Shown here: piece by piece, positions 42,444 to 51,713 of the stretch
Layout of the letters: every line of letters starts with the position of its first letter
Position numbering within the stretch: position 1 is the first letter of the stretch
Origin: Pedobacter caeni
GTDB lineage: Bacteria > Bacteroidota > Bacteroidia > Sphingobacteriales > Sphingobacteriaceae
Reading direction: 5' to 3'
DNA: 64,000 bases
Assembly (NCBI RefSeq): GCF_900129215.1
Contig: NZ_FQUQ01000004.1
Coordinates: forward strand, 186,001 to 250,000
Notes under the pieces: generated by a model
Database searches by the model: none
What the model was told of the DNA's origin: nothing
The model's input: only the letters and a program-made list of their open reading frames with translations
Program-made: the position numbers and the translations under genes

Positions 42444-43538
42444 TCACTGATATCCTGCCGGCTCCAGCTGCTCTTGTATGTTTCCTGTTACCCTGTAAAA
42501 ATCTTTATACCAGTTTACGAAATTCCGTACTCCTTCTGCGACAGATATCCGGGGCTGATAACCCATCATTTTTTTCATATGTGAAATGTCTGCCCAGGTT
42601 TTAACCACATCTCCGTTCTGCATAGGCAGGTAATGTTTCTGAGCAATGGTCCCCAGGTTTTTCTCAATCTCTCCAATGAATTCCATCAGGTCTACAGACT
42701 GCCCCCTACCTATATTAAAGACACGGTATGGAACTTTCGAACTGGCAGGATCTGGTTTACATTCGTTCCATTCCGGATTACTTTCTGCAGGATGATCGAT
42801 CACCCGGACGATGCCATCAACAATGTCATCAATATAGGTGAAATCGCGTTTCATCATGCCATTGTTGAAGACTTCTATGCTTTTATTTTCCAGGATGGCC
42901 TTTGTAAAGAGGAACAGGGCCATATCCGGCCTTCCCCAGGGGCCATACACGGTAAAAAATCTTAGTCCTGTAGTTGGGAGCTGGAACAAATGACTATAAG
43001 CATGGGCCATCAACTCATTGCTTTTTTTCGATGCGGCGTACAGGGATACCGGATGATCAGCATGTTGATTTGGAGAAAAAGGCATGGCTTTATTCAATCC
43101 ATAAACACTGGAAGAACTGGCATACACCAGGTGTTTGGTATGGTGTGTCCTGCAACATTCCAGAATGTTTAAAAACCCGGTAATATTTGATTCCAGGTAT
43201 GCTCTTGGATTGGTCAGGCTATACCTCACCCCCGCCTGTGCTGCCAGATTGCATACCGCATCAAAATGACAATTTTTAAATACTTTTTTCAACTTCCCAT
43301 GATCAGTGATGTCGAGCTTAACAAAATGATAATTGAAATATTTATTGCTCCTCAATTCTTTCCCATACTCCAGATCTGTCCTCATGATGCCCATTTCCTC
43401 CAGTCTTCTGTACTTGAGATCAACATCATAGTAGTCATTAATATTGTCTATTCCGATCACTTCATCACCTCTTTCCAACAGGTATTTTGCAAGGTGAAAT
43501 CCAATAAAACCGGCTGTACCGGTAACTAATACTTTCAT
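42444..43538 (-). CDS. NAD-dependent nucleotide-sugar epimerase (UDP-glucuronate 4-epimerase type)
   Basis: A 364-residue extended SDR starting at the ATG at 43538 (MKVLVTGTAGFIG); the frame upstream of it is not conserved. The cofactor loop TGTAGFIG is followed by the GIDNINDYYD stretch typical of UDP-glucuronate epimerases. The active site has SSSVYG and YAASKKSNE. RFFTVYGPWGRPDMA is a hallmark of this group. It would interconvert UDP-GlcA and UDP-GalA. That would give the EPS galacturonate-like residues, consistent with the pectate lyase next door. Confidence 0.88.
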   Translation of the reverse strand: MKVLVTGTAGFIGFHLAKYLLERGDEVIGIDNINDYYDVDLKYRRLEEMGIMRTDLEYGKELRSNKYFNYHFVKLDITDHGKLKKVFKNCHFDAVCNLAAQAGVRYSLTNPRAYLESNITGFLNILECCRTHHTKHLVYASSSSVYGLNKAMPFSPNQHADHPVSLYAASKKSNELMAHAYSHLFQLPTTGLRFFTVYGPWGRPDMALFLFTKAILENKSIEVFNNGMMKRDFTYIDDIVDGIVRVIDHPAESNPEWNECKPDPASSKVPYRVFNIGRGQSVDLMEFIGEIEKNLGTIAQKHYLPMQNGDVVKTWADISHMKKMMGYQPRISVAEGVRNFVNWYKDFYRVTGNIQEQLEPAGYQ

Positions 43539-43575
43539 AACGATGGCTTTAAATTTTAGATTAAGAAAATCAGAA

Positions 43576-45411
43576 TTACAGGCTTTTATGCCATACTTCC
43601 AGACTGAATACACAAAAGAGGATTTTAGCTCTTCTTTCATCAGAAATGCTGATCCGTCTGGCAATCAGCTGCTCAATGAATTCTTTTCTGATAATTTTAG
43701 GATACAAAGCATCTCCTGCAAACAGGTAGTGCTGCATCACTTCCCAAAGTTCATGGTCTACCCATTTTTGCAATGGGATTTCGAATCCTCTTTTCGGCTG
43801 ATGGATCAATGCTTCCGGAAGGTATCTCTTTCCCAGATCCCTCAGGATCTGTTTGGTTTGAATATTCCTGATCTTAAAATGATCAGGTAATCCGGGAGCA
43901 AAATCCAGCACTTCTTTTGCCAGAAAAGGACTGCGCCCTTCGATTGAATGTGCCATGGTAGCGATGTCCATTTTTGGGAGCAGCCGGCTAAACAACATGG
44001 ATTCAAAATCCATTAGTAACAGCTTTTTCAATGGAGATATCGCATAGCTGTTGTAGCGTTCCAGATCTGAAGTAATGGCCAGCATGGTTGGTTTTTGGAT
44101 AAAGACGTCCTCAAACCCGACAAACAAATCTGAAGAAGCCGAACAATAAATTTTCACCAGATCGGTATAGCTCGCAAATTTCAACAACCGGTAGCAATAC
44201 GTATAAAGGCTTTGCTTCTGATTGGCAACCGGCAGGATTTTAGCCAGAATACCGGAGCTGATTTTTGTAAACTGATTGGGGTTAAAAAAATCGATGTGCT
44301 TAAAAGGGACATATCTTCTGTAACCTCCAAACAACTCATCTGCCCCATCCCCGTTTAACACCACAGTAATGTATTTCTTAGCTTCCCTCGCTACATAATA
44401 ACTCGGGATGGCTGAATTGTCTGAGTTTGGCTCCCCATGATTTGAAATGATCTTCTCTATGTCGTTTGACAGGTCAGAGAAATCAATCTCAACAACCGTA
44501 TGGTCGGTATCATACTTTCTTGCCACTTTTTCCGCAAGCAGGGATTCGTCAAATGAACCTGCCACTTTCACCGTAAATGTTTTCAAACGGGATTGCTGCT
44601 GGGCAGCCATTGCAGTGACAATCCCACTGTCTATTCCCCCACTTAAAAATGAGCCCACGTCCAGGTCTGCACTCTCTATTCTGCGCTTCACCGCCCGGTT
44701 TAAATGCTGGTCCAATTGCATCAACGCATCCTCATATGGCAACTGACGGTCATTGCGGTAAGCCTCCTCTATTTTAAACCAGCAAATATCCTGTGCCTGT
44801 CCAGGCAGGGTATCTATCACTACATAATGCCCGTTTTCCAGTTCATTCACCAAATGGTAAGGTGTGGCTTTCCGGTAATGATGACCGAGATAAAGGTAAT
44901 CCGCAAGTGCCGCATAATTAATTTCGGGCTTGCAAACCTGCTGAAGTATATTCAGCTCCGAGGAAAAAACAAAACTTTCTCCTTTTTGATAAATATACAA
45001 GGGCTTTTTTCCTGCCCTGTCCCTTGCCAGGTATAACCTGAGGTTCAGCGTGTCATATAGTGCGAAGGCAAACATGCCGTCAAATTCTTCCAGCATCTTC
45101 ATCCCGATCCGTTCAAACAACATCAGAATCGTGAGTGTGTCGGAATTTGAAACCGCCTCCAGCCGGTATTTCTTCCGCAATTCCATATGATTGTAAATCT
45201 CCCCGTTGAAAACAATGACCAGACCATTGTACTTCATGGGCTGCTGACCGGAAGTACTTAAATCCTGAATGGCCAGTCTGGTATGGTAAAGGTTTACAGA
45301 ACGGGAATTAAAGCAACCCTGCTCATCAGGCCCCCTGTGAAGCAAGCCAGCAAAAACCTGTTCTTCCGATACTGCGTATTCGTAATTTAATGTTCCAAAG
45401 ATTCCACACAT
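43576..45411 (-). CDS. asnB: asparagine synthetase B-type amidotransferase
   Basis: A 611-residue glutamine-hydrolysing enzyme. The nucleophile Cys2 follows the initiator Met (MCGIFGTLNYEY), the glutaminase domain contains HRGPDEQG, and the synthetase domain has the PP-loop SGGIDSGIVTA at about residue 250. In polysaccharide clusters such proteins (WbpS type) amidate uronic acids rather than make asparagine. With a nucleotide-sugar dehydrogenase and a uronate epimerase in the same cluster, amide formation on uronate residues is the likely role; free asparagine synthesis cannot be ruled out. Confidence 0.92.
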   Translation of the reverse strand: MCGIFGTLNYEYAVSEEQVFAGLLHRGPDEQGCFNSRSVNLYHTRLAIQDLSTSGQQPMKYNGLVIVFNGEIYNHMELRKKYRLEAVSNSDTLTILMLFERIGMKMLEEFDGMFAFALYDTLNLRLYLARDRAGKKPLYIYQKGESFVFSSELNILQQVCKPEINYAALADYLYLGHHYRKATPYHLVNELENGHYVVIDTLPGQAQDICWFKIEEAYRNDRQLPYEDALMQLDQHLNRAVKRRIESADLDVGSFLSGGIDSGIVTAMAAQQQSRLKTFTVKVAGSFDESLLAEKVARKYDTDHTVVEIDFSDLSNDIEKIISNHGEPNSDNSAIPSYYVAREAKKYITVVLNGDGADELFGGYRRYVPFKHIDFFNPNQFTKISSGILAKILPVANQKQSLYTYCYRLLKFASYTDLVKIYCSASSDLFVGFEDVFIQKPTMLAITSDLERYNSYAISPLKKLLLMDFESMLFSRLLPKMDIATMAHSIEGRSPFLAKEVLDFAPGLPDHFKIRNIQTKQILRDLGKRYLPEALIHQPKRGFEIPLQKWVDHELWEVMQHYLFAGDALYPKIIRKEFIEQLIARRISISDERRAKILFCVFSLEVWHKSL

Positions 45412-45422
45412 GGTGATCAGAT

Positions 45423-46502
45423 TTACCGTTTTTCAAGCAAAACATTTTCAATTAGCCCTTTCCACTGCCTCATCACCCCCGTTTCAGAGAATTGTTGTGC
45501 GATGTATTCCCTGCCTGCCTGGCCGAGCGCTTTCTGCTCTGCCAATACCGTGTCCATTATCTTTGAAAGCCGGTCGGCCAGCTCATACTCATTCTGTTTT
45601 TCAAAGAGGAAGCCACATTTAACCGCAGTCAGGATCTCGTTATTTCCATCAATATCGGTAACCACCACAGGTAAGGCATAAGCCATCGCTTCCAGAACGG
45701 CATTGGGCATTCCCTCCGAAAAAGAGGAGAGCACAAAAGCGTCCGACCGACGCAGATAAGCCGCCGCTTCAGGTTGAAAACCGATGAGGTTTACCTTTTG
45801 CTGAATATTTAATTCTTCGATCATCTGGTATGGCCAGGTTGCCCCGGCCAATTCTCCCAAAATGTCCACACTAAAGTTCCGGCCTCTGATCAGTGCGATC
45901 GCTTTAAACAAAGTCGGATAATCTTTATTCCACCTGAAATGTCCTACACAGATCCATTTGAACACATCATTTTTTTTGACAATATCCGAAGGCATGACCG
46001 GAATCCTGATGCCATTATGAATCACGATACCTTTCTTTAATCCAGGATTCCGGCGTTCAAAATTAGTTCTGGAAGCCACAGAATTATAAACCACAGCGTC
46101 ATCTAAGCCATTACTCCATTTAAATGGCATACGCCATTTGCCTGGTAATACGGAAATCCTGATACTGGAGATCAGTTTAAATTTCAATCTCATCTTCAGG
46201 AAACGGGCAAAAATAATGGCGATAAACATAAAGGCGATCATCACCTGAGGCTTAAATTTTTTCACATGGCCATAGAGGCTCCGAAGGTTGGATATAAAGT
46301 GTGCGGGCCAGCTCTTCAAAAAGAGAACTTCCAGTCCGGATTTTTCAAGAACCTCCTTAAACTCATCTACAGGTTTAAGCGAAATGATCAATACCTGATC
46401 TCCTTCTGATTTCAGAAAAAGTGCCAGTTTCAGCAATTGAGTTTCCGCTCCCCCTTTACTCATGGAGGGGGTCAGTAAAATGACCCGCTTAGACCATTTC
46501 AT
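45423..46502 (-). CDS. glycosyltransferase family 4
   Basis: A 359-residue GT-B enzyme. The N-terminal motif KGGAETQLLKLALFL is the acceptor-domain GT4 signature. The C-terminal part has LIGFQPEAAAYLRRSDAFVLSSFSEGMPNAVLEAMAYALPVV with the donor-binding Glu pair. It is likely to add a hexose or acetamido sugar to the lipid-linked repeat. It starts with a 4-bp overlap with the ATP-grasp gene and ends 11 bp before asnB in transcription order, deep within the long operon. Confidence 0.92.
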   Translation of the reverse strand: MKWSKRVILLTPSMSKGGAETQLLKLALFLKSEGDQVLIISLKPVDEFKEVLEKSGLEVLFLKSWPAHFISNLRSLYGHVKKFKPQVMIAFMFIAIIFARFLKMRLKFKLISSIRISVLPGKWRMPFKWSNGLDDAVVYNSVASRTNFERRNPGLKKGIVIHNGIRIPVMPSDIVKKNDVFKWICVGHFRWNKDYPTLFKAIALIRGRNFSVDILGELAGATWPYQMIEELNIQQKVNLIGFQPEAAAYLRRSDAFVLSSFSEGMPNAVLEAMAYALPVVVTDIDGNNEILTAVKCGFLFEKQNEYELADRLSKIMDTVLAEQKALGQAGREYIAQQFSETGVMRQWKGLIENVLLEKR

Positions 46503-47554
46503 AAAAGGGCGGGCGATAGGTAAGCTCTTACTTGCTTCTGCTTAATCCGGAAAACCACATCCACATATTTTGAATCCCATGAATTAAAAAGACTGAAATG
46601 TTGTTTATAAAAGGCATATGCTTTTTTCCTGACTTCCATTTTAGGGTTAGGCTGATAAAACGGACTCACCTCCAGATAAATAGGCTCTGTACTCAGGTCA
46701 TCATCCTGCCAGGTAATGTCAAAAGCACCAGTGGTCAGTTCCAGGGAATAGAAAGTATCTATAATATGCTGCCGCCATTGTTCCGGAAAAAAGTCGAAAT
46801 CAACCTCGCTGCCATGACTTGTGGAAGTCGGCTTCCATTCTTTCTCCTTATTGATTCTCCAGTAATGAAGCACAATTTCCCCATTCACCAGGATTACCCT
46901 CAGGTCTCGCCTCATATTGATCAGTTCCTGGGCAATGATGTGTCTGTTCATTCTCATAAAATTTTCATCAGCCATCAGTCTGGCCAGGTCACAAAAGTCA
47001 GCGATCTTGTATACTCCTTCAGAAGCGCAGGAATGTTCCGCCTTAATCAGATAAGGAAACTTTAGTTTTGCATTCAGGAGGTGCTTCATGGAATCGAAAA
47101 TCCTTGTCCTTGGTTCGTGAACCCTAGCCATATAAAACCGCTGGTGCATATAGGTTTTATTTTCCCAGAATATGGTTTCACACTGCCTCGGAAACACCTC
47201 ATTTCCCTGAATCTCCAACTGTCTGGTGATGTGCAGCAGGATATTGGTATAATCATCAAAGCCATAAATATTGTATCCGCTATTGATGGAAAAGAAGATT
47301 TTATGGCCATGATATCTGCCGATCTTTTTACCTGTTACTATCCTGAACTGCTTATTTTCTGCTACCAGAGCGCCAATCGTAGCCATGTCCCAGATAAAAG
47401 TATCGGTTCCAAAATACAGAAGAGCAGGCCTGGGAATCCAAAGTATAATTTCACTTTTAGAATGGTAAAGTTTCCAGCACCTGATCCAGTTAATGCTGAT
47501 GATAATCCTGAAAATTCTGGAAAACCTTTTGAGTATTCTGGTGAGTAATTTCAT
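46499..47554 (-). CDS. RimK-like ATP-grasp ligase
   Basis: A 351-residue protein with ATP-grasp features: YLIKAEHSCASEGVYKI (ATP-binding Lys and small-residue loop), AQELINMRRDLRVILVNGEIVLHYWRI (hinge and metal-facing strand), AFDITWQDDD and YLEVSPFYQPNP with the acidic/Asn magnesium ligands. Such enzymes couple a carboxylate with an amine using ATP. An N-terminal basic and hydrophobic stretch (1-30) could anchor it to the membrane. It is next to a HAD phosphatase and an aminotransferase. The three could make and attach an amino acid or a related amide to the polysaccharide. The exact substrate is unknown. Confidence 0.75.
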   Translation of the reverse strand: MKLLTRILKRFSRIFRIIISINWIRCWKLYHSKSEIILWIPRPALLYFGTDTFIWDMATIGALVAENKQFRIVTGKKIGRYHGHKIFFSINSGYNIYGFDDYTNILLHITRQLEIQGNEVFPRQCETIFWENKTYMHQRFYMARVHEPRTRIFDSMKHLLNAKLKFPYLIKAEHSCASEGVYKIADFCDLARLMADENFMRMNRHIIAQELINMRRDLRVILVNGEIVLHYWRINKEKEWKPTSTSHGSEVDFDFFPEQWRQHIIDTFYSLELTTGAFDITWQDDDLSTEPIYLEVSPFYQPNPKMEVRKKAYAFYKQHFSLFNSWDSKYVDVVFRIKQKQVRAYLSPALL

Positions 47555-47587
47555 CTGTTTATTTTTTTTAGGTGTCGGATGAAGCCC

Positions 47588-48145
47588 TTAAACCCGATTG
47601 GGTTCACAATTTGAATTGATTAATTCGATTTCTTCCAGCCCTAAATAAGTAACAGGAAGGTCTTTTAGTTCGAGGATCATTTCATGGTACAACTTCAGCT
47701 CTCCATGCTCATGGTTATAGCTCAGGTCATCAATATAGACGACCGTAATTTCTCTGGAAACCAGTGTTTTGAGATAGTACATTTTATCCGCAGCCTTTGC
47801 GACCAGAATCAGGTCACAGCCCCCCAGTCCGCAAGACTCCAGCCATCGCTTTGTGACCTGATAGTTCAGGTAACTTCTGGCGGAAATAAAGATCACTTTT
47901 GCCATGGTCCGTTGATGGACAATCAACTTGCGCATACCCAGAAACACCGATAAAGATCGATACCTGTCTCTTTCATTACCGTATACCCTTCCACAAAGTG
48001 ATGGCCAGGTATCCGCAAGTGTATTGTCTATATCCACGAGATAAACAGGGACCAGTGGGTCCAGGTCCCCAATGATCCTGTCAAATTTCAATTTAAAAAC
48101 CCGGTTGAAAATCCCAAAATAGAGGTGTTTAAACAACCGTTTCAT
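47588..48145 (-). CDS. HAD-superfamily phosphatase-like protein
   Basis: A 185-residue protein with the haloacid dehalogenase motifs in order: DIDNTLADTW (motif I; nucleophile Asp and acid Asp), FISARS (motif II), a Lys in KAADKMYYLKTL (motif III), and YIDDLS (motif IV acidic pair). It probably removes phosphate from a small metabolite. It overlaps the upstream aminotransferase gene by 17 bp and is followed after 33 bp by the ATP-grasp gene, so the three are coupled. A phosphorylated amino-acid-like intermediate made by the aminotransferase is a reasonable substrate, inferred only. Confidence 0.82.
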   Translation of the reverse strand: MKRLFKHLYFGIFNRVFKLKFDRIIGDLDPLVPVYLVDIDNTLADTWPSLCGRVYGNERDRYRSLSVFLGMRKLIVHQRTMAKVIFISARSYLNYQVTKRWLESCGLGGCDLILVAKAADKMYYLKTLVSREITVVYIDDLSYNHEHGELKLYHEMILELKDLPVTYLGLEEIELINSNCEPNRV

Positions 48146-49334
48146 TGACCATGTCTAAAACAGAATTCATTTCCAGACAGGACTTCAGGCTTTCAATAAT
48201 GTAGTTATTTTCCGATCTGGAACGCGATGCCAGCCTGATAAACTGACCTTCCAGACCAATCTTATCGTCACAGATCCTGATGTAAATGCCATAGGTAATC
48301 AATAGTTTGGCTACAAATTCCGAAGCCAGAATACCATTTGTCAGTTCGATGAGCACAAAATTTGCCATGCTCGGGTATACTTTAATGTAAGGAAGCTGAC
48401 GGAGTTCTTTAATAAATTCCAGGGTTTCTATAATGTACCTTACCCTGAGGATGTCATACCTCATGGCAAAATCGCTTCTTGCATACAACCGGAAAAAGTA
48501 TTCAGCAAGTCCATTAGAATTCCACAGGTAACCATTGCTCAGCAATGTTTGAACGTATTCTTTCTTCATAATCCCATAGCCAGCCCTTATTCCGGCCACA
48601 CCAAAGTCTTTGGACATGCTTTTAATCACGATCAGATTGGGGTTATCCTCCACCAGATTGGCCATAGATACCAGTTGATAGTTCTTACTCTCATACGCAA
48701 AATGGATAAAGCTCTCATCGATGATGATATTTTTCACAAACCACAATTCGTCCAATATGCGCTGCACATCGGAAACCCGGGTGTACGCTCCGTTGGGATT
48801 GTTCGGGTTGATCAGCACGATGGTATCAGGCCGGTGAAATTTGACCTTTGCAATATAATTTGCAATATCTAAACTGTAATCCTCCTTTTTAGAAAGTTCA
48901 TTGTATACCACTTCCACTCCTTCTTTTACGTATTCATAATAGGAAGAAAAAGTAGGGATATTGATCATGATCTTTTTCTCCGTAAAATTATGGATCACCG
49001 CCTGTATAATCTCAATCGCCCCATTTCCTATGAAAATATTTTTAGCGTTTATATCTAAAAAATCAGCAAGTATTTCGGCGATCACTCCATTTTGAGAAGG
49101 ATAACATTCCAGCAGGTCCCTGATCTTTCCGGTCTCGAGTATCTCCTTATTGAAATATTCAATAAACAGGTCTGTAGCATAAGGATTGGATAAAAAACAG
49201 GCGTCAATTTTAATCTCCAGCTCAGGAAGTTTTTGCCTGAAGGTAAAAATACCAGGTGAATGTGATCCTGCTTCATTTTTTAAGATTTCTAGTTTTTCTA
49301 CAACTATCAATTCTTCATCGGTAAATTTCATCAT
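48129..49334 (-). CDS. class I/II aminotransferase, histidinol-phosphate aminotransferase-like
   Basis: A 401-residue PLP enzyme. PLP-pocket elements are FIGNGAIEIIQ, NPNNPNGAY (the PLP-contacting Asn), IIDESFIHF and the lysine in KSMSKDFGVAGIRAGYG. This resembles HisC/CobD-type enzymes rather than the DegT group. The first ~70 residues are an N-terminal extension. In the cluster it precedes a HAD-type phosphatase with a 17-bp overlap, echoing a transaminate-then-dephosphorylate order as in histidinol or serine synthesis. The product may be an amino alcohol or amino acid for the EPS. Confidence 0.85.
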   Translation of the reverse strand: MMKFTDEELIVVEKLEILKNEAGSHSPGIFTFRQKLPELEIKIDACFLSNPYATDLFIEYFNKEILETGKIRDLLECYPSQNGVIAEILADFLDINAKNIFIGNGAIEIIQAVIHNFTEKKIMINIPTFSSYYEYVKEGVEVVYNELSKKEDYSLDIANYIAKVKFHRPDTIVLINPNNPNGAYTRVSDVQRILDELWFVKNIIIDESFIHFAYESKNYQLVSMANLVEDNPNLIVIKSMSKDFGVAGIRAGYGIMKKEYVQTLLSNGYLWNSNGLAEYFFRLYARSDFAMRYDILRVRYIIETLEFIKELRQLPYIKVYPSMANFVLIELTNGILASEFVAKLLITYGIYIRICDDKIGLEGQFIRLASRSRSENNYIIESLKSCLEMNSVLDMVNETVV

Positions 49335-49355
49335 CTTGTTTCGGTATTGAATGGT

Positions 49356-50495
49356 TCAACAATAGAGTTCCCGAACTTTATGCTCCATTAGGTTCAGCGC
49401 AATGGCATACACTTTTAAGTGTTTGCATGCAGAAACACCAATGGCATATTTCTGTTCGTAATCTTTCTTCAGATTTATCTTTATCTCTTCCTTGTCGGGA
49501 CTGGACAAGGCCTGTCTTAACGCTTCATAATAAGCCGCTGTACTGACATCCTCACTTAAAAAGCCAGTCACTCCGGTAACGATCATTTCTTTCATACCAC
49601 CAATCGGTGTACAAACAGGAATACAACCTAGAGACATGGCCTCGATCAGAGAAATGGGCATTCCTTCCCAGGTGCTCGACAAGCAGAAGGCATCTGCGAT
49701 ACTCAGGTAGTCAGCTATGTTCTTCTTCCCTCCCAAAAACTCAATATTGACATCAGCATTCACCTGCTTTTTCAGCCTTTGGTACAAATTCCCATCTTTT
49801 ACCTCTCCGATCATTAACAAACGGCAAGGCCTGATCATCGTTTCATTTATCTTTTTAACGACCTCAATTAAAAGCTTTTGATTCTTTTCCGGAGAGATCC
49901 GGCCAATATGAACGAGCAGAAAACCAGCATTTTCCCCTTTATATTTCTCTAAAAGTTGTGCTCTTTCTTCGGTCAGCATCAATGGCGGCCTCGCATTTTC
50001 AATCACCACATCATTCCTCAGCCGGTAGTATTCCCGGTAAGATTTACTGCAGTTCACAGATATGGTAACAGGGATGACCTTATTCCTTTTATAAAAAACT
50101 TTCCTGAACATTTTCAATATCCAGCCAGGGCATTCTGCCTCTGCAAGATTGTGTATGGTATGAAAAAAGACCGTATCATTTCTGTCCAGCCGGTACAACA
50201 GCAGGTACTCACTGCTATTCTGATGGCTATGCACCACATCCGGAGCCTGAATTTTAAGCCAGGCAGTGAGCCTCATCAGTACCGACCAGCTAAACCCGCT
50301 TTTCTTATCAAAAGAAACATAGGTTACCGCATCGCTGATCTCCTCCACAAAAGTGTCTTCTCTGGCATTTCCACAGAGAGAAACCAATATGATTTCATGT
50401 TCCTGTTTCCGGGCCATTTCATTGCAAAGGTCGATGACAAACCGCTCCGCGCCTCCCCTTGCCAGACTGCCTATCAGGTGTATGATCTTAGCCAT
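49356..50495 (-). CDS. glycosyltransferase family 4
   Basis: A 379-residue GT-B enzyme starting at MAKIIHLIGSLARGG (50495), which leaves a 10-bp gap to the upstream gene; the longer frame would overlap the polymerase gene. Family features are GGAERFVIDLCNEM at the N-terminus, VHIGRISPEKNQ in the donor domain and TWEGMPISLIEAMSLGCIPV with the catalytic Glu region. It probably adds a repeat-unit sugar. Confidence 0.92.
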   Translation of the reverse strand: MAKIIHLIGSLARGGAERFVIDLCNEMARKQEHEIILVSLCGNAREDTFVEEISDAVTYVSFDKKSGFSWSVLMRLTAWLKIQAPDVVHSHQNSSEYLLLYRLDRNDTVFFHTIHNLAEAECPGWILKMFRKVFYKRNKVIPVTISVNCSKSYREYYRLRNDVVIENARPPLMLTEERAQLLEKYKGENAGFLLVHIGRISPEKNQKLLIEVVKKINETMIRPCRLLMIGEVKDGNLYQRLKKQVNADVNIEFLGGKKNIADYLSIADAFCLSSTWEGMPISLIEAMSLGCIPVCTPIGGMKEMIVTGVTGFLSEDVSTAAYYEALRQALSSPDKEEIKINLKKDYEQKYAIGVSACKHLKVYAIALNLMEHKVRELYC

Positions 50496-50505
50496 ATGCT
50501 TGTCC

Positions 50506-51708
50506 TTAAGTAACAGGTGTAACCAGTCGGCCTTCTTTTCTCTGCTGATACAGGTGAAGGATACTGAAATAGAGAAAAACAGTTGGCCCGTCTGCACTGA
50601 TCAGCCATGGATTGTGCGAAAGCGCATTCACCGACACGCCAATAAAAGAGAAACAAAGACAGGCCAGCATGGCATTCTCCCGATCCCTCAAGCGACGGAA
50701 GACATACATCACCGCAGCACCAACCCTGTAATAAATTGCCGCCAGCAGCCCCAGCCCGAGGAAAGGGCCGAGATAAGTAAAAAATATCAGGTAAGCATTA
50801 TGAGAGGTAATCCCGGAAGAAAATACATAATCCCGGTAAATGACATCCCCCCATTTTTTCCCGTAAAAGATCAGGCCATAGGGATATTCCGCATAAATCC
50901 TCAGGTTTTCTTCAGCCAGATTGGACCGGTCGTAAGCCGCATCATTATGGTTGTTCTTCACCAGAATATTATTGGTCATATCCAGGTTATCCTTTAGCAC
51001 ATAAGTGTATGCCAGTCCGCAGATCAACAACACCAATGCAATCGCCAGGACAGCCCTGAAACGATAATACAATACCAGAAACAAGAATACAGCCCCCACA
51101 AAACCCACAAAAACAGAACGTTGCATTCCCAAAAAAACAAACAACAGACAGGCAGCCAAAGCCATTCCCTTCACTGCCAAAGGTGTTTTAAACGTACAGG
51201 TACAAATGAATAAAAAAGGGATCAAAGCGGCCAGCTGATAACCATAAGCAAACTGACTGATAGAAATTCCCGCAGGGCTTTGTAAAATCTTATCACCCAT
51301 AATCAATTCCCTCAGCGTATCCATTTCCCCATAAAAGTGATTGAGGACCATGACCACTGAGGAGATCACCAATAAGCCATAGAAGATCCATACTGAAGCA
51401 TTGAACCTGCGCTCGTTATCTCCCACAAAATAGTTGAAATAAAAGGCACAGATCATGATGCACAGCATGTTGGCAGCAAAACTATTTGCCTCAGAAAGAC
51501 CAATTACATAATAAATAAATGTGGCCAGACAAAGCAGGATCAGCTCCCTTGCATACCGGAATTTAACGGCTCCCTTTTCCCGGAATAGAAATACCAGGGG
51601 GAAGCAGAAGAGAAAAGGTGCAGGGATCCTGAAAAGATCAGTGAGAAATATCCCGAATGCCAATGTTGCCAGGTAAAACATCATGAGCATGGTCACAATT
51701 AATTTCAT
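50506..51708 (-). CDS. Wzy/O-antigen-ligase-like polymerase
   Basis: A 400-residue, very hydrophobic protein with about 10-11 membrane helices. The large periplasmic loop (about 250-320) contains SGITSHNAYLIFF, a His motif common in Wzy/WaaL-like proteins, and MQRSVFVGF with an Arg in the middle helices. It should polymerise lipid-linked repeat units in the periplasm. It is the only polymerase-like gene in the cluster and is 5 bp from the upstream glycosyltransferase-like gene. Confidence 0.8.
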   Translation of the reverse strand: MKLIVTMLMMFYLATLAFGIFLTDLFRIPAPFLFCFPLVFLFREKGAVKFRYARELILLCLATFIYYVIGLSEANSFAANMLCIMICAFYFNYFVGDNERRFNASVWIFYGLLVISSVVMVLNHFYGEMDTLRELIMGDKILQSPAGISISQFAYGYQLAALIPFLFICTCTFKTPLAVKGMALAACLLFVFLGMQRSVFVGFVGAVFLFLVLYYRFRAVLAIALVLLICGLAYTYVLKDNLDMTNNILVKNNHNDAAYDRSNLAEENLRIYAEYPYGLIFYGKKWGDVIYRDYVFSSGITSHNAYLIFFTYLGPFLGLGLLAAIYYRVGAAVMYVFRRLRDRENAMLACLCFSFIGVSVNALSHNPWLISADGPTVFLYFSILHLYQQRKEGRLVTPVT

Positions 51709-51713
51709 AGGAA

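Noticed and set aside
43542..43664. N-terminal extension of the epimerase to an upstream ATG at 43664
   Set aside because: The 42 extra residues overlap the end of asnB and precede a perfect MKVLVTGTAGFIG start, so they are not part of the protein.
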